From Terrabacter sp. Root181 (GTDB taxonomy: Bacteria; Actinomycetota; Actinomycetes; Actinomycetales; Dermatophilaceae), in the NCBI RefSeq assembly GCF_001428505.1, contig NZ_LMHU01000006.1, positions 712 through 64,711 of the forward strand: a stretch of 64,000 bases of DNA, given 5' to 3'. Position 1 is the stretch's first letter. Every line of letters begins with the position of its first letter. The notes under the pieces were generated by a model that saw only the letters and a program-made list of their open reading frames with translations, was not told where the DNA came from and did no database searches. Both the position numbers and the translations under genes were made by a program. Positions 49,385 to 58,370 of this stretch are shown one piece after another.

Positions 49385-50013
49385 GCGGTCCGACCCCGCC
49401 CGAGCCTGTCGAAGCGCTGCTCGCCGAGCGCCTCGCGGCTCGCGGCTCCCCTCGACTGTCAAGGGTCGTGCGGCTGCTGCGGAGACTGGACACGGCCGAC
49501 CGCAACACCTATCTGGCCGTGGCAGAGCTGAACACCCCTTGGCTCGACGAGCCGCTACGCCGGGCGTCGGACTTCGCCAACTTCTCCAAACCCTGGCTCC
49601 TCGTGGCGGGGGTCCTGGCCGCATTCGGTGGGGAGAGGGGACGCCGTGCCGCTCTCACCGGGGTGGCCGCGATCGGGGTGACGTCCCTGCTGGTCAACCA
49701 GCCGATGAAGCTGGCGGCCCGTCGTCGCCCTCGGCGCACCGAGCTGGGCGTTCCCGAGTCCCGGTGGGTGGGCATGCCGTCATCTGCCTCCTTCCCTTCG
49801 GGGCACTCCGCGTCAGCGGCGGCATTCTGCGTCGCGACCAGCGCGGTGGTGCCAGAGCTGCGCTGGCCACTGCGAGTGTCTGCGGCAGTCGTGGCGTTCT
49901 CGCGCGTGTACACGGGGGTTCACTACCCCGGTGACGTCGTGGTCGGTGCCTCCGTCGGTGCCGGGCTCGGACACCTGGCCTCGACCCTGGGCTCGCGGTT
50001 GCGCCACCGATGA
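49381..50013 (+). CDS. PAP2 family lipid phosphatase
   Basis: 210 residues with about four or five membrane segments. All three phosphatase motifs occur: KLAARRRPRR, SSASFPSGHSASAAAF and SRVYTGVHYPGDVVVG, with the catalytic His pair in PSGH and GVHYPGD. It would remove phosphate from a lipid phosphate at the outer face of the membrane. The ATGA overlap with the lipid kinase suggests a shared pathway, possibly opposing or successive steps. It converges on another PAP2 gene. Confidence 0.92.
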   Translation: MSGPTPPEPVEALLAERLAARGSPRLSRVVRLLRRLDTADRNTYLAVAELNTPWLDEPLRRASDFANFSKPWLLVAGVLAAFGGERGRRAALTGVAAIGVTSLLVNQPMKLAARRRPRRTELGVPESRWVGMPSSASFPSGHSASAAAFCVATSAVVPELRWPLRVSAAVVAFSRVYTGVHYPGDVVVGASVGAGLGHLASTLGSRLRHR

Positions 50014-50038
50014 CCGCAGTTCCAGCGCGAAGCGCCCT

Positions 50039-50779
50039 TCATCGCGATCCCGGACCGCGGGACTCCGTCACCCGCTCCGTGCTGACCCGCGCCGACGGGT
50101 CGACGACGTAGGCGGCGATCAGGCCCACGCCGACCCCGAGGGCGTAGCCGGCAACCACCTCCGTGAGCGTGTGCACCCCGAGCATGAGCCGATCGAGGCC
50201 GACGACGAGCGAGACCAGCACTCCGACCACCAGGACGAGTCGGCGACGCGCGCGCTGGCGGAGGAACAGAGCCGACAGCACGCACGCGGTCGTGACGGCC
50301 GCGGCGATGTTCGACGCATGGCCGCTCGGCATCGCGCTCGACGCGTACTCGATGATCGGGTGCGCCACCACTGGTCTTCCCAGGTCGACGTAGTGCTTGA
50401 GCACGCTGGTCACCAGCGAGGTGCCGGCCATGACCACCACGACGTACGCGGCCGCCCGACCCAGCCTCCTGACCACCAGCACACCGGCCACGACGGCCGT
50501 CGCGACCGCGCTGGCCACGGTGCCGAAGGCGTAGGAGATCCCCACCAGCGGGCGCTCGACCCACGGTGAACCGGCACGCCACGCGTCGGGACCGAGCTGC
50601 AGGACGTGGTCCCAGCGGTCGAGGATCTCTGGATGACGCAAGGCCAGGGCGCACAGAGCCAAGCAGACCGCGGTGCTCGCCGAGCCCCAGGCCAGGAACA
50701 ACCGCCGGGTGCGCGTCGTTAACGTGCCTCGGCCCGGTCTCTCGACCGGTGCCGCCCGGTCTGTCTCGCCGACGGTCAT
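50039..50779 (-). CDS. PAP2 family phosphatase
   Basis: 246 residues with about six membrane segments. Motifs: KHYVDLGRPV, SSAMPSGHASNIAAAV and GLDRLMLGVHTLTEVVAGY, the usual three PAP2 blocks with catalytic residues intact. Start ATG 50779 is preferred because GAGGT lies upstream; an in-frame ATG at 50797 is possible. It is the minus-strand counterpart of the gene at 49381, separated by 25 bases, but the two are not close copies. Confidence 0.9.
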   Translation of the reverse strand: MTVGETDRAAPVERPGRGTLTTRTRRLFLAWGSASTAVCLALCALALRHPEILDRWDHVLQLGPDAWRAGSPWVERPLVGISYAFGTVASAVATAVVAGVLVVRRLGRAAAYVVVVMAGTSLVTSVLKHYVDLGRPVVAHPIIEYASSAMPSGHASNIAAAVTTACVLSALFLRQRARRRLVLVVGVLVSLVVGLDRLMLGVHTLTEVVAGYALGVGVGLIAAYVVDPSARVSTERVTESRGPGSR

Positions 50780-50865
50780 CGGGGTGACCTCATGCACGTC
50801 GGCTCGGTCGGCCGGCCGCGGACCCGGGCCCCCCACTGCAGTCTCGGGTCGGACAAGGGACGTAC

Positions 50866-51726
50866 TCAGAACGGAGTCGGGATGAAGCGCGGCGGCAGGG
50901 CCGGGGCACGGTAGTCGCCCGGCGCCTGACGCTCCGGCAGCTCGACGTCCTTCGACTCCAGCGGCTCGTAGGGCACTTGGCTCAGCAGGTGGCTGATGAC
51001 GTTCAGCCGGCCGCGCCTCTTGCTGTCCGTGTAGGCGACGTTCCACGGGGCCCACGGGGTGTCGGAGGCTGCGAACATCGCGTCGCGAGCCCGGGAGTAG
51101 TCGTACCAGCGGCTGTAGGACTGCAAGTCCATGTCGGAGAGCTTCCACAGCTTGCGCGGGTCATGGATCCTGCTCTCGATCCGGCGGGTCTGCTCGTCGG
51201 AACCGACCTCGAGCCAGTACTTGAGCAAGATGATGCCCGAGTCGACGATGGCCTTCTCGACGGCAGGGACCTGCTCCAGAAAGCGGTCGGTCTGGGCGGG
51301 CGTGCAGAAGCCCATCACCCGCTCGACCCCGGCTCGGTTGTACCAGCTGCGGTCGAAGATCACGACCTCGCCGGCCGCCGGGAAGTGCTTGATGTACCTC
51401 TGGATGTACATCTGTGACTTCTCCCGGTCCGTCGGCGACGGCAACGCGACCACGCGGAAGACCCGCGGGCTCACGCGCTCGACGATGCGCTTGATCGTGC
51501 CGCCCTTGCCGGCGGTGTCCCGCCCCTCGAACACGACACACACCTTGGCGCCGGACGCCTTCACCCACTCCTGCATGGCCACGAGCTCCGCCTGCAGCAC
51601 CGCCAGCTCCGCCTCGTAGGCCTTACGACCCAGCTTCGCCCCGCTCGAGGACGCGTCGCGCTCATTCGCGGCCCGGACAGGCAACACGTCGGCTGGATTC
51701 GGCTCCCTGGCCTTCTTCTTGCTCAT
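50866..51726 (-). CDS. ppk2: Polyphosphate kinase 2 family protein
   Basis: 286 residues. Walker A VVFEGRDTAGKGGTIKRI, then RVVALPSPTDREKSQMYIQRYIKHFPAAGEVVIFDRSWYNRAGVERVMGFC with the lid and catalytic Asp-Arg motif, and IHDPRKLWKLSDMD at the C-terminal side. PPK2 enzymes move phosphate between polyphosphate and nucleotides. GGAGG lies about six bases before ATG 51726. It is downstream of no clear partner; the SulP gene at 51949 is divergent. Confidence 0.93.
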   Translation of the reverse strand: MSKKKAREPNPADVLPVRAANERDASSSGAKLGRKAYEAELAVLQAELVAMQEWVKASGAKVCVVFEGRDTAGKGGTIKRIVERVSPRVFRVVALPSPTDREKSQMYIQRYIKHFPAAGEVVIFDRSWYNRAGVERVMGFCTPAQTDRFLEQVPAVEKAIVDSGIILLKYWLEVGSDEQTRRIESRIHDPRKLWKLSDMDLQSYSRWYDYSRARDAMFAASDTPWAPWNVAYTDSKRRGRLNVISHLLSQVPYEPLESKDVELPERQAPGDYRAPALPPRFIPTPF

Positions 51727-51948
51727 CGCTGGCCTCCGGCGCTGCGTCATCGCGTCTGGGCTTCATCCGGTCCACGGTCTCGCCTCGCCGCCCTCGTAGG
51801 CTACCTCCGATGCCGGCGCGGCGGTCGAGCCTTGGCCAAACCTCGGCGAGCCACCGAGTGTCCGTCCCCGCGGATGGCGTGGTCACCGACGGACAAGTGA
51901 TCCTCTTCGGGCGATGCGCGTCGTCGTGCGAATCGCTTGGCTGGATCC

Positions 51949-53676
51949 GTGCAGCCGTTCGACAGGGCCTACAAGGGTCGGGGCGCGTTCGCGTCCGCGA
52001 CGCGACCGCCGATCACGACGCGGTACGTTCCCTTCGCGCGGTCGCTCGCGTCGTACACGCGGCCGCGGCTGCGCACGGACCTCGTCGCCGGTGTCACGGT
52101 CGCGGCGTTGGCGCTCCCGTCGGCGATGGCGTACGCGGAGCTGGCGGGCGTCCCGGTCAGCGCCGGCCTCTACGCCCTGCTGCTCCCGGTGCTGGCCTAC
52201 GCGGTCCTCGGGTCGGCGCCACGGGTCGTGGTCGGCCCGGAAGGCACCGTGTCGCTGTTGATCGCGACCGTGGTCGCGCCGTTGGCCGTCGGCGGCAGCG
52301 CCCAGTACGCCGCGCTGGCCTCGCTGCTCGCGATCATGGTGGGGGTCGTCTTCCTCGCGGCCCGGCTGGCCCGCCTCGGCTGGATCGCCGACTACTTCTC
52401 GCAGGCGGTGCTCGTCGGCTACATCACCGGCGTCGCCGTCGTGCTGATCCTCGGCCAGCTCGGCAAGTTGCTGGGCATATCGAGCGACGCGGAGGGGGCC
52501 ATCCCCGAGACGGTCGACATCGTCGGCCACCTCGGCAGCGCCAACGGCGCCACGGTCCTCGTCGGTCTCGTCTCGTTGGCGCTGCTGGTCGTCGCCGGCC
52601 GGATCAGCAAGCGTCTGCCGGGCGCCCTCGCGGTCGTGATCCTGGGCATCGCCGCGTCCTGGGCACTGGACCTCGTCGCCCACGGGGTGTCGGTCACCGG
52701 CCCCGTGCCGCAGGGACTGCCGTCGCTCGAGCTGCCGGACGTCTCACGCGCAGACCTCGGCACGCTCGTGGTCGCGGCCCTGGCGGTGTTCCTCGTCGCC
52801 TTCTCGGACTCCATCCTCACGGCACGGTCCTTCGCCGCCCGTCACCACGAGATCGTCGACGCCAACCAGGAGCTCCTCGCCTTCGGAGTGGCCCAGATCT
52901 CGGCCGGTGTCACGCAGAGCATCCCGGTCGGGACGAGCGGGTCGCGCACCGCGGTCAACGACGACATGGGGGCCACGAGCCAGGTCAGCGGGCTGGCGGC
53001 CGCAGGGACGATCGCCGCCATCCTCCTGTTCCTCACCGCGCCGATCGAGTACCTCCCGTCAGCGGTCCTCGGCGCGGTCATCGTGTACGCCGCAGCGAAG
53101 CTCATCGACCCGGTGCAGTGGCGCGAGCTGGCTCGCAGCAGCCGGGTCGAGGTCGTCATCGCCGCCATCACGGTCGCGTGCGTCGTGACGATCGGGGTCC
53201 TTCAGGCGATCATCGTCGCGGTCCTGCTGTCCGTCGCCGACATCGTCCGTCGGGCGGCTCGACCGGCTGACGCCGTGCTGGGATGGTCCGCCCGCGACGA
53301 CCGGTACGTGGACGTCGTGGACCAGCCCGACGCGGGCGTCAGTGCGGGTGTGGTCGTCTACCGGATCCAGGACCGGCTGTTCTTTGCCAACGCGCACTAC
53401 TTCAAGCGCCGGCTGTGGGCCGCCGTGGACGGCGCGCCCAAGCCCGTGCGCCACGTGGTGCTCGACGGCTCGTTCATCAGCGACCTCGACGCCAGCGCGG
53501 AGGTCGCGCTGCGCGAGGTGCTCGACGGGCTCCGCGAGCGCAACATCGAGCTCCACGTGGCACGGGCGGCGCAGGAGCTGAGGGAACGTCTGGACTCGGT
53601 CGGGCTGCTCGAGGCCATCGGGGCCGACCACTTCCACGGCACGGTGACCGCGGCGGTGCAGGCCTGCACGCCCTAG
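51949..53676 (+). CDS. SulP family anion transporter with STAS domain
   Basis: 575 residues. Signature DLVAGVTVAALALPSAMAYAELAGVPVSAGLYALLLPVLAYAVLG and GPEGTVSLLIATVVAPL, then IPVGTSGSRTAVNDDMGATSQVSGLAA. The STAS domain occupies about 455-560 (VVVYRIQDRLFFANAHYFKRRLWAAV; LDGSFISDLDASAEVAL). GTG 51949 is used; a TTG at 51937 is also possible. It differs from the copy at 46278 across most of its length, so this is an old family expansion rather than a recent duplication. Confidence 0.92.
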   Translation: MQPFDRAYKGRGAFASATRPPITTRYVPFARSLASYTRPRLRTDLVAGVTVAALALPSAMAYAELAGVPVSAGLYALLLPVLAYAVLGSAPRVVVGPEGTVSLLIATVVAPLAVGGSAQYAALASLLAIMVGVVFLAARLARLGWIADYFSQAVLVGYITGVAVVLILGQLGKLLGISSDAEGAIPETVDIVGHLGSANGATVLVGLVSLALLVVAGRISKRLPGALAVVILGIAASWALDLVAHGVSVTGPVPQGLPSLELPDVSRADLGTLVVAALAVFLVAFSDSILTARSFAARHHEIVDANQELLAFGVAQISAGVTQSIPVGTSGSRTAVNDDMGATSQVSGLAAAGTIAAILLFLTAPIEYLPSAVLGAVIVYAAAKLIDPVQWRELARSSRVEVVIAAITVACVVTIGVLQAIIVAVLLSVADIVRRAARPADAVLGWSARDDRYVDVVDQPDAGVSAGVVVYRIQDRLFFANAHYFKRRLWAAVDGAPKPVRHVVLDGSFISDLDASAEVALREVLDGLRERNIELHVARAAQELRERLDSVGLLEAIGADHFHGTVTAAVQACTP

Positions 53677-53729
53677 CGAGCTGGATCTGGACGCTGACGC
53701 CACGCGTCGAGTGTGCAATGGTTGGCGGC

Positions 53730-55355
53730 ATGTCCCTGCTGACGGGGTACCGGCGTGAGTGGCTGCGTGGTGACCTGGTCGCAGGGGTGACGGTCACCGC
53801 GATCGCGATCCCCGAGTCGCTGGGCTACGCCAGCATCGCGGGGCTGCCGGTGCAGACAGGTCTCTACTGTGCGTTGCTCCCGGCGATCCTCTTCGCCCTC
53901 GTGGCCTCGACGAGGCAGCTCGTCGTCGGTGCGGACTCCGCCACCGCGGCGCTCGTGGCCGCCGGCACCGGTGCCGTCGTCGCAGCGGGCTCAGCCGGAT
54001 ACGCCGGCACCGTGGCCGTGCTGGGCCTGCTCACCGCCTGCGTCCTGCTCCTCATGGGCGTCGCGCGCCTCGGCTTCCTCGCGGACCTGATCTCGCAGCC
54101 CGTGCTGGCGGGATTCCTGAGCGGGGTCGGTGTCTCGCTCGTCATCGGCAAGCTGCCCGGGATGCTCGGCATCGAGGCGTCCGGCACGACGTGGGACAAG
54201 CTCGTCGCCACCGTGACCAACCTCGGTCACGTGAACGCGGCATCCGCCGTGCTCTCCCTGGGCGTCGTGGTCACGATGCTGGTGATGGAGCGGGTCCTGC
54301 CCAGGCTCCCCGCAGCGCTCCTGGCGGTCGTGGCCTTCAGCGTGCTCGGGGTCCTCATCGGCGCTCAGGGGCACGGGGTGTCCATGGTCGGCGACGTGCC
54401 GGCCGGCCTGCCGAGCCTGACGTTCCCGAGCTTCTCCTCCGATGAGCTCACCCGGCTCGTGGGCAGCGCGGCCGCCATCGCCGTCGTCATCCTGGCGCAG
54501 AGCGCTGCGGTGGCCCGCAGCTTCGCCACCAAGAACGGCTACCGCGACGACACCAACCGGGACCTCTACGCGCTCGCCGCCGCCAACACCGGCAGCGCCC
54601 TCACCGGTGGCTTCGCGATCAACGGCAGCCCGCCGCGGACGGCAGCAGGTGACGGCGCCGGGAGCCGCAGCCAGCTCGTCAACGTCGTCATGGCACTGGT
54701 CATCGGAGTCGTGCTGCTGTTCGCCACCGGACTCTTCGAGTACCTGCCGTCCCCCGTGCTGGACGGTGTCGTGTTCGCCATCGGCGTGGGCCTCGTCAAG
54801 GTCGCGCAGCTCCGGGCCATCAAGCGCATCCGGCTGTTCGAGTTCGGCGCCGCGATGCTGGCGCTCGTCGTCGTCGCCTTCGTCGGGGTGGAGCAGGGCA
54901 TCCTGCTCGCGGTGCTCGTCTCCCTGGTCGACCGGCTCCGGCGCCAGTACCAGCCGCACGACCAGGTCCTGGTCGCGGACGGTGAGGTCGCACCACGGCT
55001 GCTCGACCGGGTCGCCCCGGGGAGGCCCATGGACGGCCTCCTCGTCTACCGGTTCGGCACCGGCCTCTTCTTCGAGAACGCGGCCCACTTCGACGTGCGG
55101 GTCCGGGAGCTGGTGTCCTCGGCGACCGTCCCGGTGCGGGCGGTCGTGCTGGACGCCGCAGCCATGGACGACATCGACTTCAGCGGGACGGAGGTCCTGC
55201 GCCGCCAGGCCGAGGACTTCGCGGCCCGCGACATCCGCCTGTTCGTCGCCGAGCTCTCGTCGGACGCCGAGGGATGCGTCCGGCGGGCCGGACTGGACCA
55301 GGTGCTGTCGATCGTCCCGCGTCTCGAGCAGGCCATCGCCGCCGCCTCCTCGTGA
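53730..55355 (+). CDS. SulP family anion transporter with STAS domain
   Basis: 541 residues, the shortest of the three. It begins almost directly with DLVAGVTVTAIAIPESLGYASIAGLPVQTGLYCALLPAILFALVAST and continues with VGADSATAALVAAGTG, FAINGSPPRTAAGDGAGSRSQLVNVVMAL and a C-terminal STAS domain (LLVYRFGTGLFFENAAHFDVRVREL; DIDFSGTEVLRRQ). It lacks the usual cytoplasmic N-terminal extension. The start may be 53730 or 53718. It follows the second SulP gene after 53 bases and may be cotranscribed. Confidence 0.9.
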   Translation: MSLLTGYRREWLRGDLVAGVTVTAIAIPESLGYASIAGLPVQTGLYCALLPAILFALVASTRQLVVGADSATAALVAAGTGAVVAAGSAGYAGTVAVLGLLTACVLLLMGVARLGFLADLISQPVLAGFLSGVGVSLVIGKLPGMLGIEASGTTWDKLVATVTNLGHVNAASAVLSLGVVVTMLVMERVLPRLPAALLAVVAFSVLGVLIGAQGHGVSMVGDVPAGLPSLTFPSFSSDELTRLVGSAAAIAVVILAQSAAVARSFATKNGYRDDTNRDLYALAAANTGSALTGGFAINGSPPRTAAGDGAGSRSQLVNVVMALVIGVVLLFATGLFEYLPSPVLDGVVFAIGVGLVKVAQLRAIKRIRLFEFGAAMLALVVVAFVGVEQGILLAVLVSLVDRLRRQYQPHDQVLVADGEVAPRLLDRVAPGRPMDGLLVYRFGTGLFFENAAHFDVRVRELVSSATVPVRAVVLDAAAMDDIDFSGTEVLRRQAEDFAARDIRLFVAELSSDAEGCVRRAGLDQVLSIVPRLEQAIAAASS

Positions 55356-55404
55356 CCGCACCGTGACGGCGGCGCCGCCGGCCTGCACGCACTAGCGTGG
55401 CGGC

Positions 55405-55752
55405 ATGGACGCGACGGTCACCAGCCTCATCATCTATCCCGAGCACGGCGGCCCCGGCCAGGAGCTCGCGTCGGTCGAGATCACGCCGACGGGGCCCGAG
55501 GGCAACCGGGCGAAGAAGCACGCCGTCCACCTCGTGTCGGCGACGGACTACGTCGAGTCCCACCCGCGCGCCAACATTGTGCTCGACATCGCGCCAGACC
55601 GGCTGGTGTCCTTGGTGGGCAGGGTGATCCGCATCGGCGAGGCCACCCTCGAGGTGACCCGCGCGCCGCACCAGTGCGCCGGCGTCTACGCGGCTGTCGT
55701 CGCCCCGGGAGAGGTCGAGCTGGGCAATGCCCTGCTCGTCGCCGACGCATGA
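55405..55752 (+). CDS. MOSC domain-like protein
   Basis: 115 residues, a minimal MOSC fold. The order ITPTGPEGNRAKKHAVHLVSATDY, then PRANIVLDIAPDRLVSLVGRVIRIGEATLEVTRAPHQCAGVYAAV, ends with the conserved cysteine. MOSC domains occur in molybdenum cofactor sulfurases and related YiiM/YuaD proteins. Shortness means that it could be a reduced or divergent member. It overlaps the next gene by ATGA, so the pair probably works together. Confidence 0.75.
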   Translation: MDATVTSLIIYPEHGGPGQELASVEITPTGPEGNRAKKHAVHLVSATDYVESHPRANIVLDIAPDRLVSLVGRVIRIGEATLEVTRAPHQCAGVYAAVVAPGEVELGNALLVADA

Positions 55753-56270
55753 CGATCCACACCGAGCACCCGTTCGACACCCCTGACGAGGACCGCGACC
55801 AGGTCCGGCGCCTCCGGGGACGCGTCGGGGGCACCGTGTCGCTCTGGACGTCCGGAGCGGGCATCGAGCGGGCCGGCCTGACCGTCTCGTCCTACCTCGT
55901 CGCCACCGGAGACCCCGGCCGGGTCGTCGGGCTCCTGCACCCCGACGCCGACGTGCTCGACGCGCTCGAGGCCACCGGGACGGCGGTGGTCGCGCTGCTC
56001 GGTGCCCGTGACGAGCGCCTCGCCGACGTCTTCGCCGGCGTCATGCCCGCCCCCGGCGGCGCCTTCCGGCTCGCCGAGTGGGAGCAGACCGAGTGGGGGC
56101 CACGCGCAACCCACACCACGACGTGGCTGGGCGTGCGCCTCGACCCGGCGAGCCGACACGACGTGGGCTGGTCGGTCCTCGTCGAGGCGACGATCGAGCA
56201 CGTCGTCGTGGGCGTCGAGGACGCCCCGCTCGTGCACCGGCGCGGTCGCTACCAGCGCGCCACCGAGTGA
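55749..56270 (+). CDS. Flavin-reductase-like (split barrel) protein
   Basis: 173 residues. The pattern LRGRVGGTVSLWTSGAGIERAGLTVSSYLVATGDPGRVVGLLHPDADVLDALEATGTAVVALL is that of FMN-binding split-barrel flavin reductases, followed by FAGVMPAPGGAF, W..TEWGPR and a final VVGVEDAPLVHRRGRYQR. It would bind FMN and could donate reduced flavin. It starts within the MOSC stop codon. The electron acceptor is not known. Confidence 0.82.
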   Translation: MTIHTEHPFDTPDEDRDQVRRLRGRVGGTVSLWTSGAGIERAGLTVSSYLVATGDPGRVVGLLHPDADVLDALEATGTAVVALLGARDERLADVFAGVMPAPGGAFRLAEWEQTEWGPRATHTTTWLGVRLDPASRHDVGWSVLVEATIEHVVVGVEDAPLVHRRGRYQRATE

Positions 56271-56274
56271 CGGG

Positions 56275-56308
56275 CGGCTGACCGCGCCGGACGGCTGACC
56301 GCGCCGGA
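56275..56308. repeat. Perfect tandem duplication of 17 bases
   Basis: Two adjacent copies of CGGCTGACCGCGCCGGA in the 73-base gap between the flavin-reductase-like gene and the convergent acyl-CoA oxidase gene. Probably a replication slippage product. Confidence 0.8.
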
Positions 56309-56343
56309 CGGCATACGACCCCCTGGACGTGTGGTCGGGCCGG

Positions 56344-58347
56344 TCAGGCGGTGCCCGACATCTCGGTCGTGAGCAGGCCGTCCGGGATGCCGAACGCGTC
56401 GACGAGCGTCAGGGCGTGCGGACGCAGCTGCGCGCAGACGTCGTTGACGAGGGCGGTGAGGGCCTTGGCGCGCGCCGGGCTCAGCCGGTCGTGCTCGAGG
56501 TACCACGCCTTGTGGCGCTCGATCGTGGACAGGGCGAAGAGGTCACAGACGCGGGCCAGCACCGCCCGGGCCTCCTCGTCGGTGCAGGACTCGACGGAGG
56601 CGGCGAACGTCTCGGCGACTGTGCGCTCGACGTGTGCCGTCGCTGCGTCGACGAGGTGGTCCTGAGTCGCGTTGAAGACGGCGAACGCGTCGGCCCCCGG
56701 CGCGGTGGCACGGCGCAGGCGCCGGGCCAGGCCCTCGAGGAGGTGTTCCTCGCGCTCGCGCAGCAGGCGCAGCTGCGTGCCGCGGATGCCGAACGTGACG
56801 TCCTCCTCGCGCCCGGGCGCGGCGTCGACGAGCCGCTGGATGATGCCCCGCGCCGAGGACCGCTCGATGACGGTGCCCCCGACGAGCCGGGCGCCGAAGC
56901 GCACGATGCCGGCCGTGTCGAGGTCGCCGAAGGTCGCCTGGTAGTCCGCGAGGAGCGACTTGGCGACGAGCTGGAGCAGGACGGTGTTGTCACCCTCGAA
57001 AGTCGTGAAGATGTCGGTGTCGGCCTTGAGCGCGGCGAGCCGGTTGGCCCAGAGGTAGCCGGCGCCACCGCACAGCTCGCGGCACTCCTGGATGGTGTCG
57101 GTGGCGTGCCGCGTCGTCAGCACCTTGATGCCGGCGGCCCGGGTCTCGAGCTGTCGCTGGTCGTGCTCGGAGGTCGAGCGCCCGGCGAGCACGTCGTCCA
57201 TCGCCGAGACGAGCTCGTGCTGGGCGAGCTGGAGGGCGTATGCCGTCGCGATCCTCGGCAGCAGCCGCCGCTGGTACGTCCGGTAGTCCAGGACGATGGT
57301 CTCCACGTCCGTGTCGGGAGCGGAGAACTGCCGGCGGCCGGCGGCATACGTCGTCGTGACGGCGAGGGCCGAGCGCGCGGCGGCACCGGCCCCGCCCGCC
57401 ACGGAGATGCGCCCGCGGACGAGCGTGCCGAGCATCGTGAAGAAGCGGCGACCGGGGTTGTCGATGGGGCTCGAGTAGGTGCCGTCGTCGCCGATGTCGC
57501 CATAGCGGCCGAGGAGGTTGGTGCGGGGGACCCGGACGTGGTCGAAGAGCAGGCGCCCGTTGTCGACGCCACCGAGCCCGAGCTTGGGGCCGCAGTCCTC
57601 GATGGTGACGCCGGCCGCGGTGCCGCCGTCCTCGCCCCGGATCGGGACGAGCACGCAGTGGACTCCGCGGGACTCTCCGTCGACGACGAGCTGGGCGAAG
57701 ACCGCCGCGAGCCGCCCGTCGCGGGCCGCATTGCCGATGTAGTCCTTGCGCGCGGCCGGCTCGGGGGAGTGGACGACGATCTCGTCGGTGGACGGGTCGA
57801 AGGTCGCCGTCGTCAGCAGGCTCTGCACGTCGCTGCCGTGGCCGGTCTCGGTCATCGCGAAGCAGCCCTGGAGCTCGCCGGAGGTGATGCGGGGCAGGAG
57901 GTGGTCGTGGCGGCTCGTGCCGAGGAGTGACACGGCACCGCCGAAGAGGCCCCACTGGACGCCGGCCTTGACGAAGAGCGAGAGGTCGGTGTGCCCGAGC
58001 ATCTCGAACGCGGCCACGGCCTCGCCGTAGCGTGCGGTGCCCCCCTGGCGCTCGGGGAAGCCGTGGGCGGCATACGGCTGGCTCGCCAGGGCCGCCAACT
58101 GCGTCGTGACCCGGGAGCGGTGCTCGTCCATCGGCAGCGGCGTCGTCGGCGGACCGAAGGTCGCCGGGTCGAGGGCGCGGCAGTGGTCGCGGACCTCACC
58201 GAACGGGCCGTCGAGGTGGTCACGCAGCGCCGTGGTCAGCGCGGGGCCGGCGACGGCTCCGGAGCGTCCGATCGGGGCCAGGTGCTCCTGGGCGGGTGCG
58301 GGGAAGTCAGCGGGGGAGCCTGTGGGGGAGCCTGTGGCCGTGGACAT
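56344..58347 (-). CDS. Acyl-CoA oxidase/dehydrogenase family protein
   Basis: 667 residues, the length of acyl-CoA oxidases rather than of classical FadE (about 390) or FadE5 (about 610). The FAD region shows GCFAMTETGHGSDVQSL and VVHSPEPAARKDYIGNAA; then GGVDNGRLLFDHVRVPRTNLLGRYGDI, a helical domain with RRQFSAP and ECRELCGGAGYLWANR, and FTTFEGDNTVLLQLVAKSLL, typical of the oxidase catalytic loop. It makes 2-enoyl-CoA; whether oxygen or another acceptor takes the electrons is not clear. GGAAGGCACCG precedes the ATG. It lies in a beta-oxidation cluster. Confidence 0.9.
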   Translation of the reverse strand: MSTATGSPTGSPADFPAPAQEHLAPIGRSGAVAGPALTTALRDHLDGPFGEVRDHCRALDPATFGPPTTPLPMDEHRSRVTTQLAALASQPYAAHGFPERQGGTARYGEAVAAFEMLGHTDLSLFVKAGVQWGLFGGAVSLLGTSRHDHLLPRITSGELQGCFAMTETGHGSDVQSLLTTATFDPSTDEIVVHSPEPAARKDYIGNAARDGRLAAVFAQLVVDGESRGVHCVLVPIRGEDGGTAAGVTIEDCGPKLGLGGVDNGRLLFDHVRVPRTNLLGRYGDIGDDGTYSSPIDNPGRRFFTMLGTLVRGRISVAGGAGAAARSALAVTTTYAAGRRQFSAPDTDVETIVLDYRTYQRRLLPRIATAYALQLAQHELVSAMDDVLAGRSTSEHDQRQLETRAAGIKVLTTRHATDTIQECRELCGGAGYLWANRLAALKADTDIFTTFEGDNTVLLQLVAKSLLADYQATFGDLDTAGIVRFGARLVGGTVIERSSARGIIQRLVDAAPGREEDVTFGIRGTQLRLLREREEHLLEGLARRLRRATAPGADAFAVFNATQDHLVDAATAHVERTVAETFAASVESCTDEEARAVLARVCDLFALSTIERHKAWYLEHDRLSPARAKALTALVNDVCAQLRPHALTLVDAFGIPDGLLTTEMSGTA

Positions 58348-58370
58348 CTCGGTGCCTTCCGGTCTGGACC

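Noticed and set aside
56329-57930. Plus-strand frame of 533 codons opposite the acyl-CoA oxidase
   Set aside because: Antisense shadow with Gly/Arg/Glu/Asp-rich sequence and no motif.
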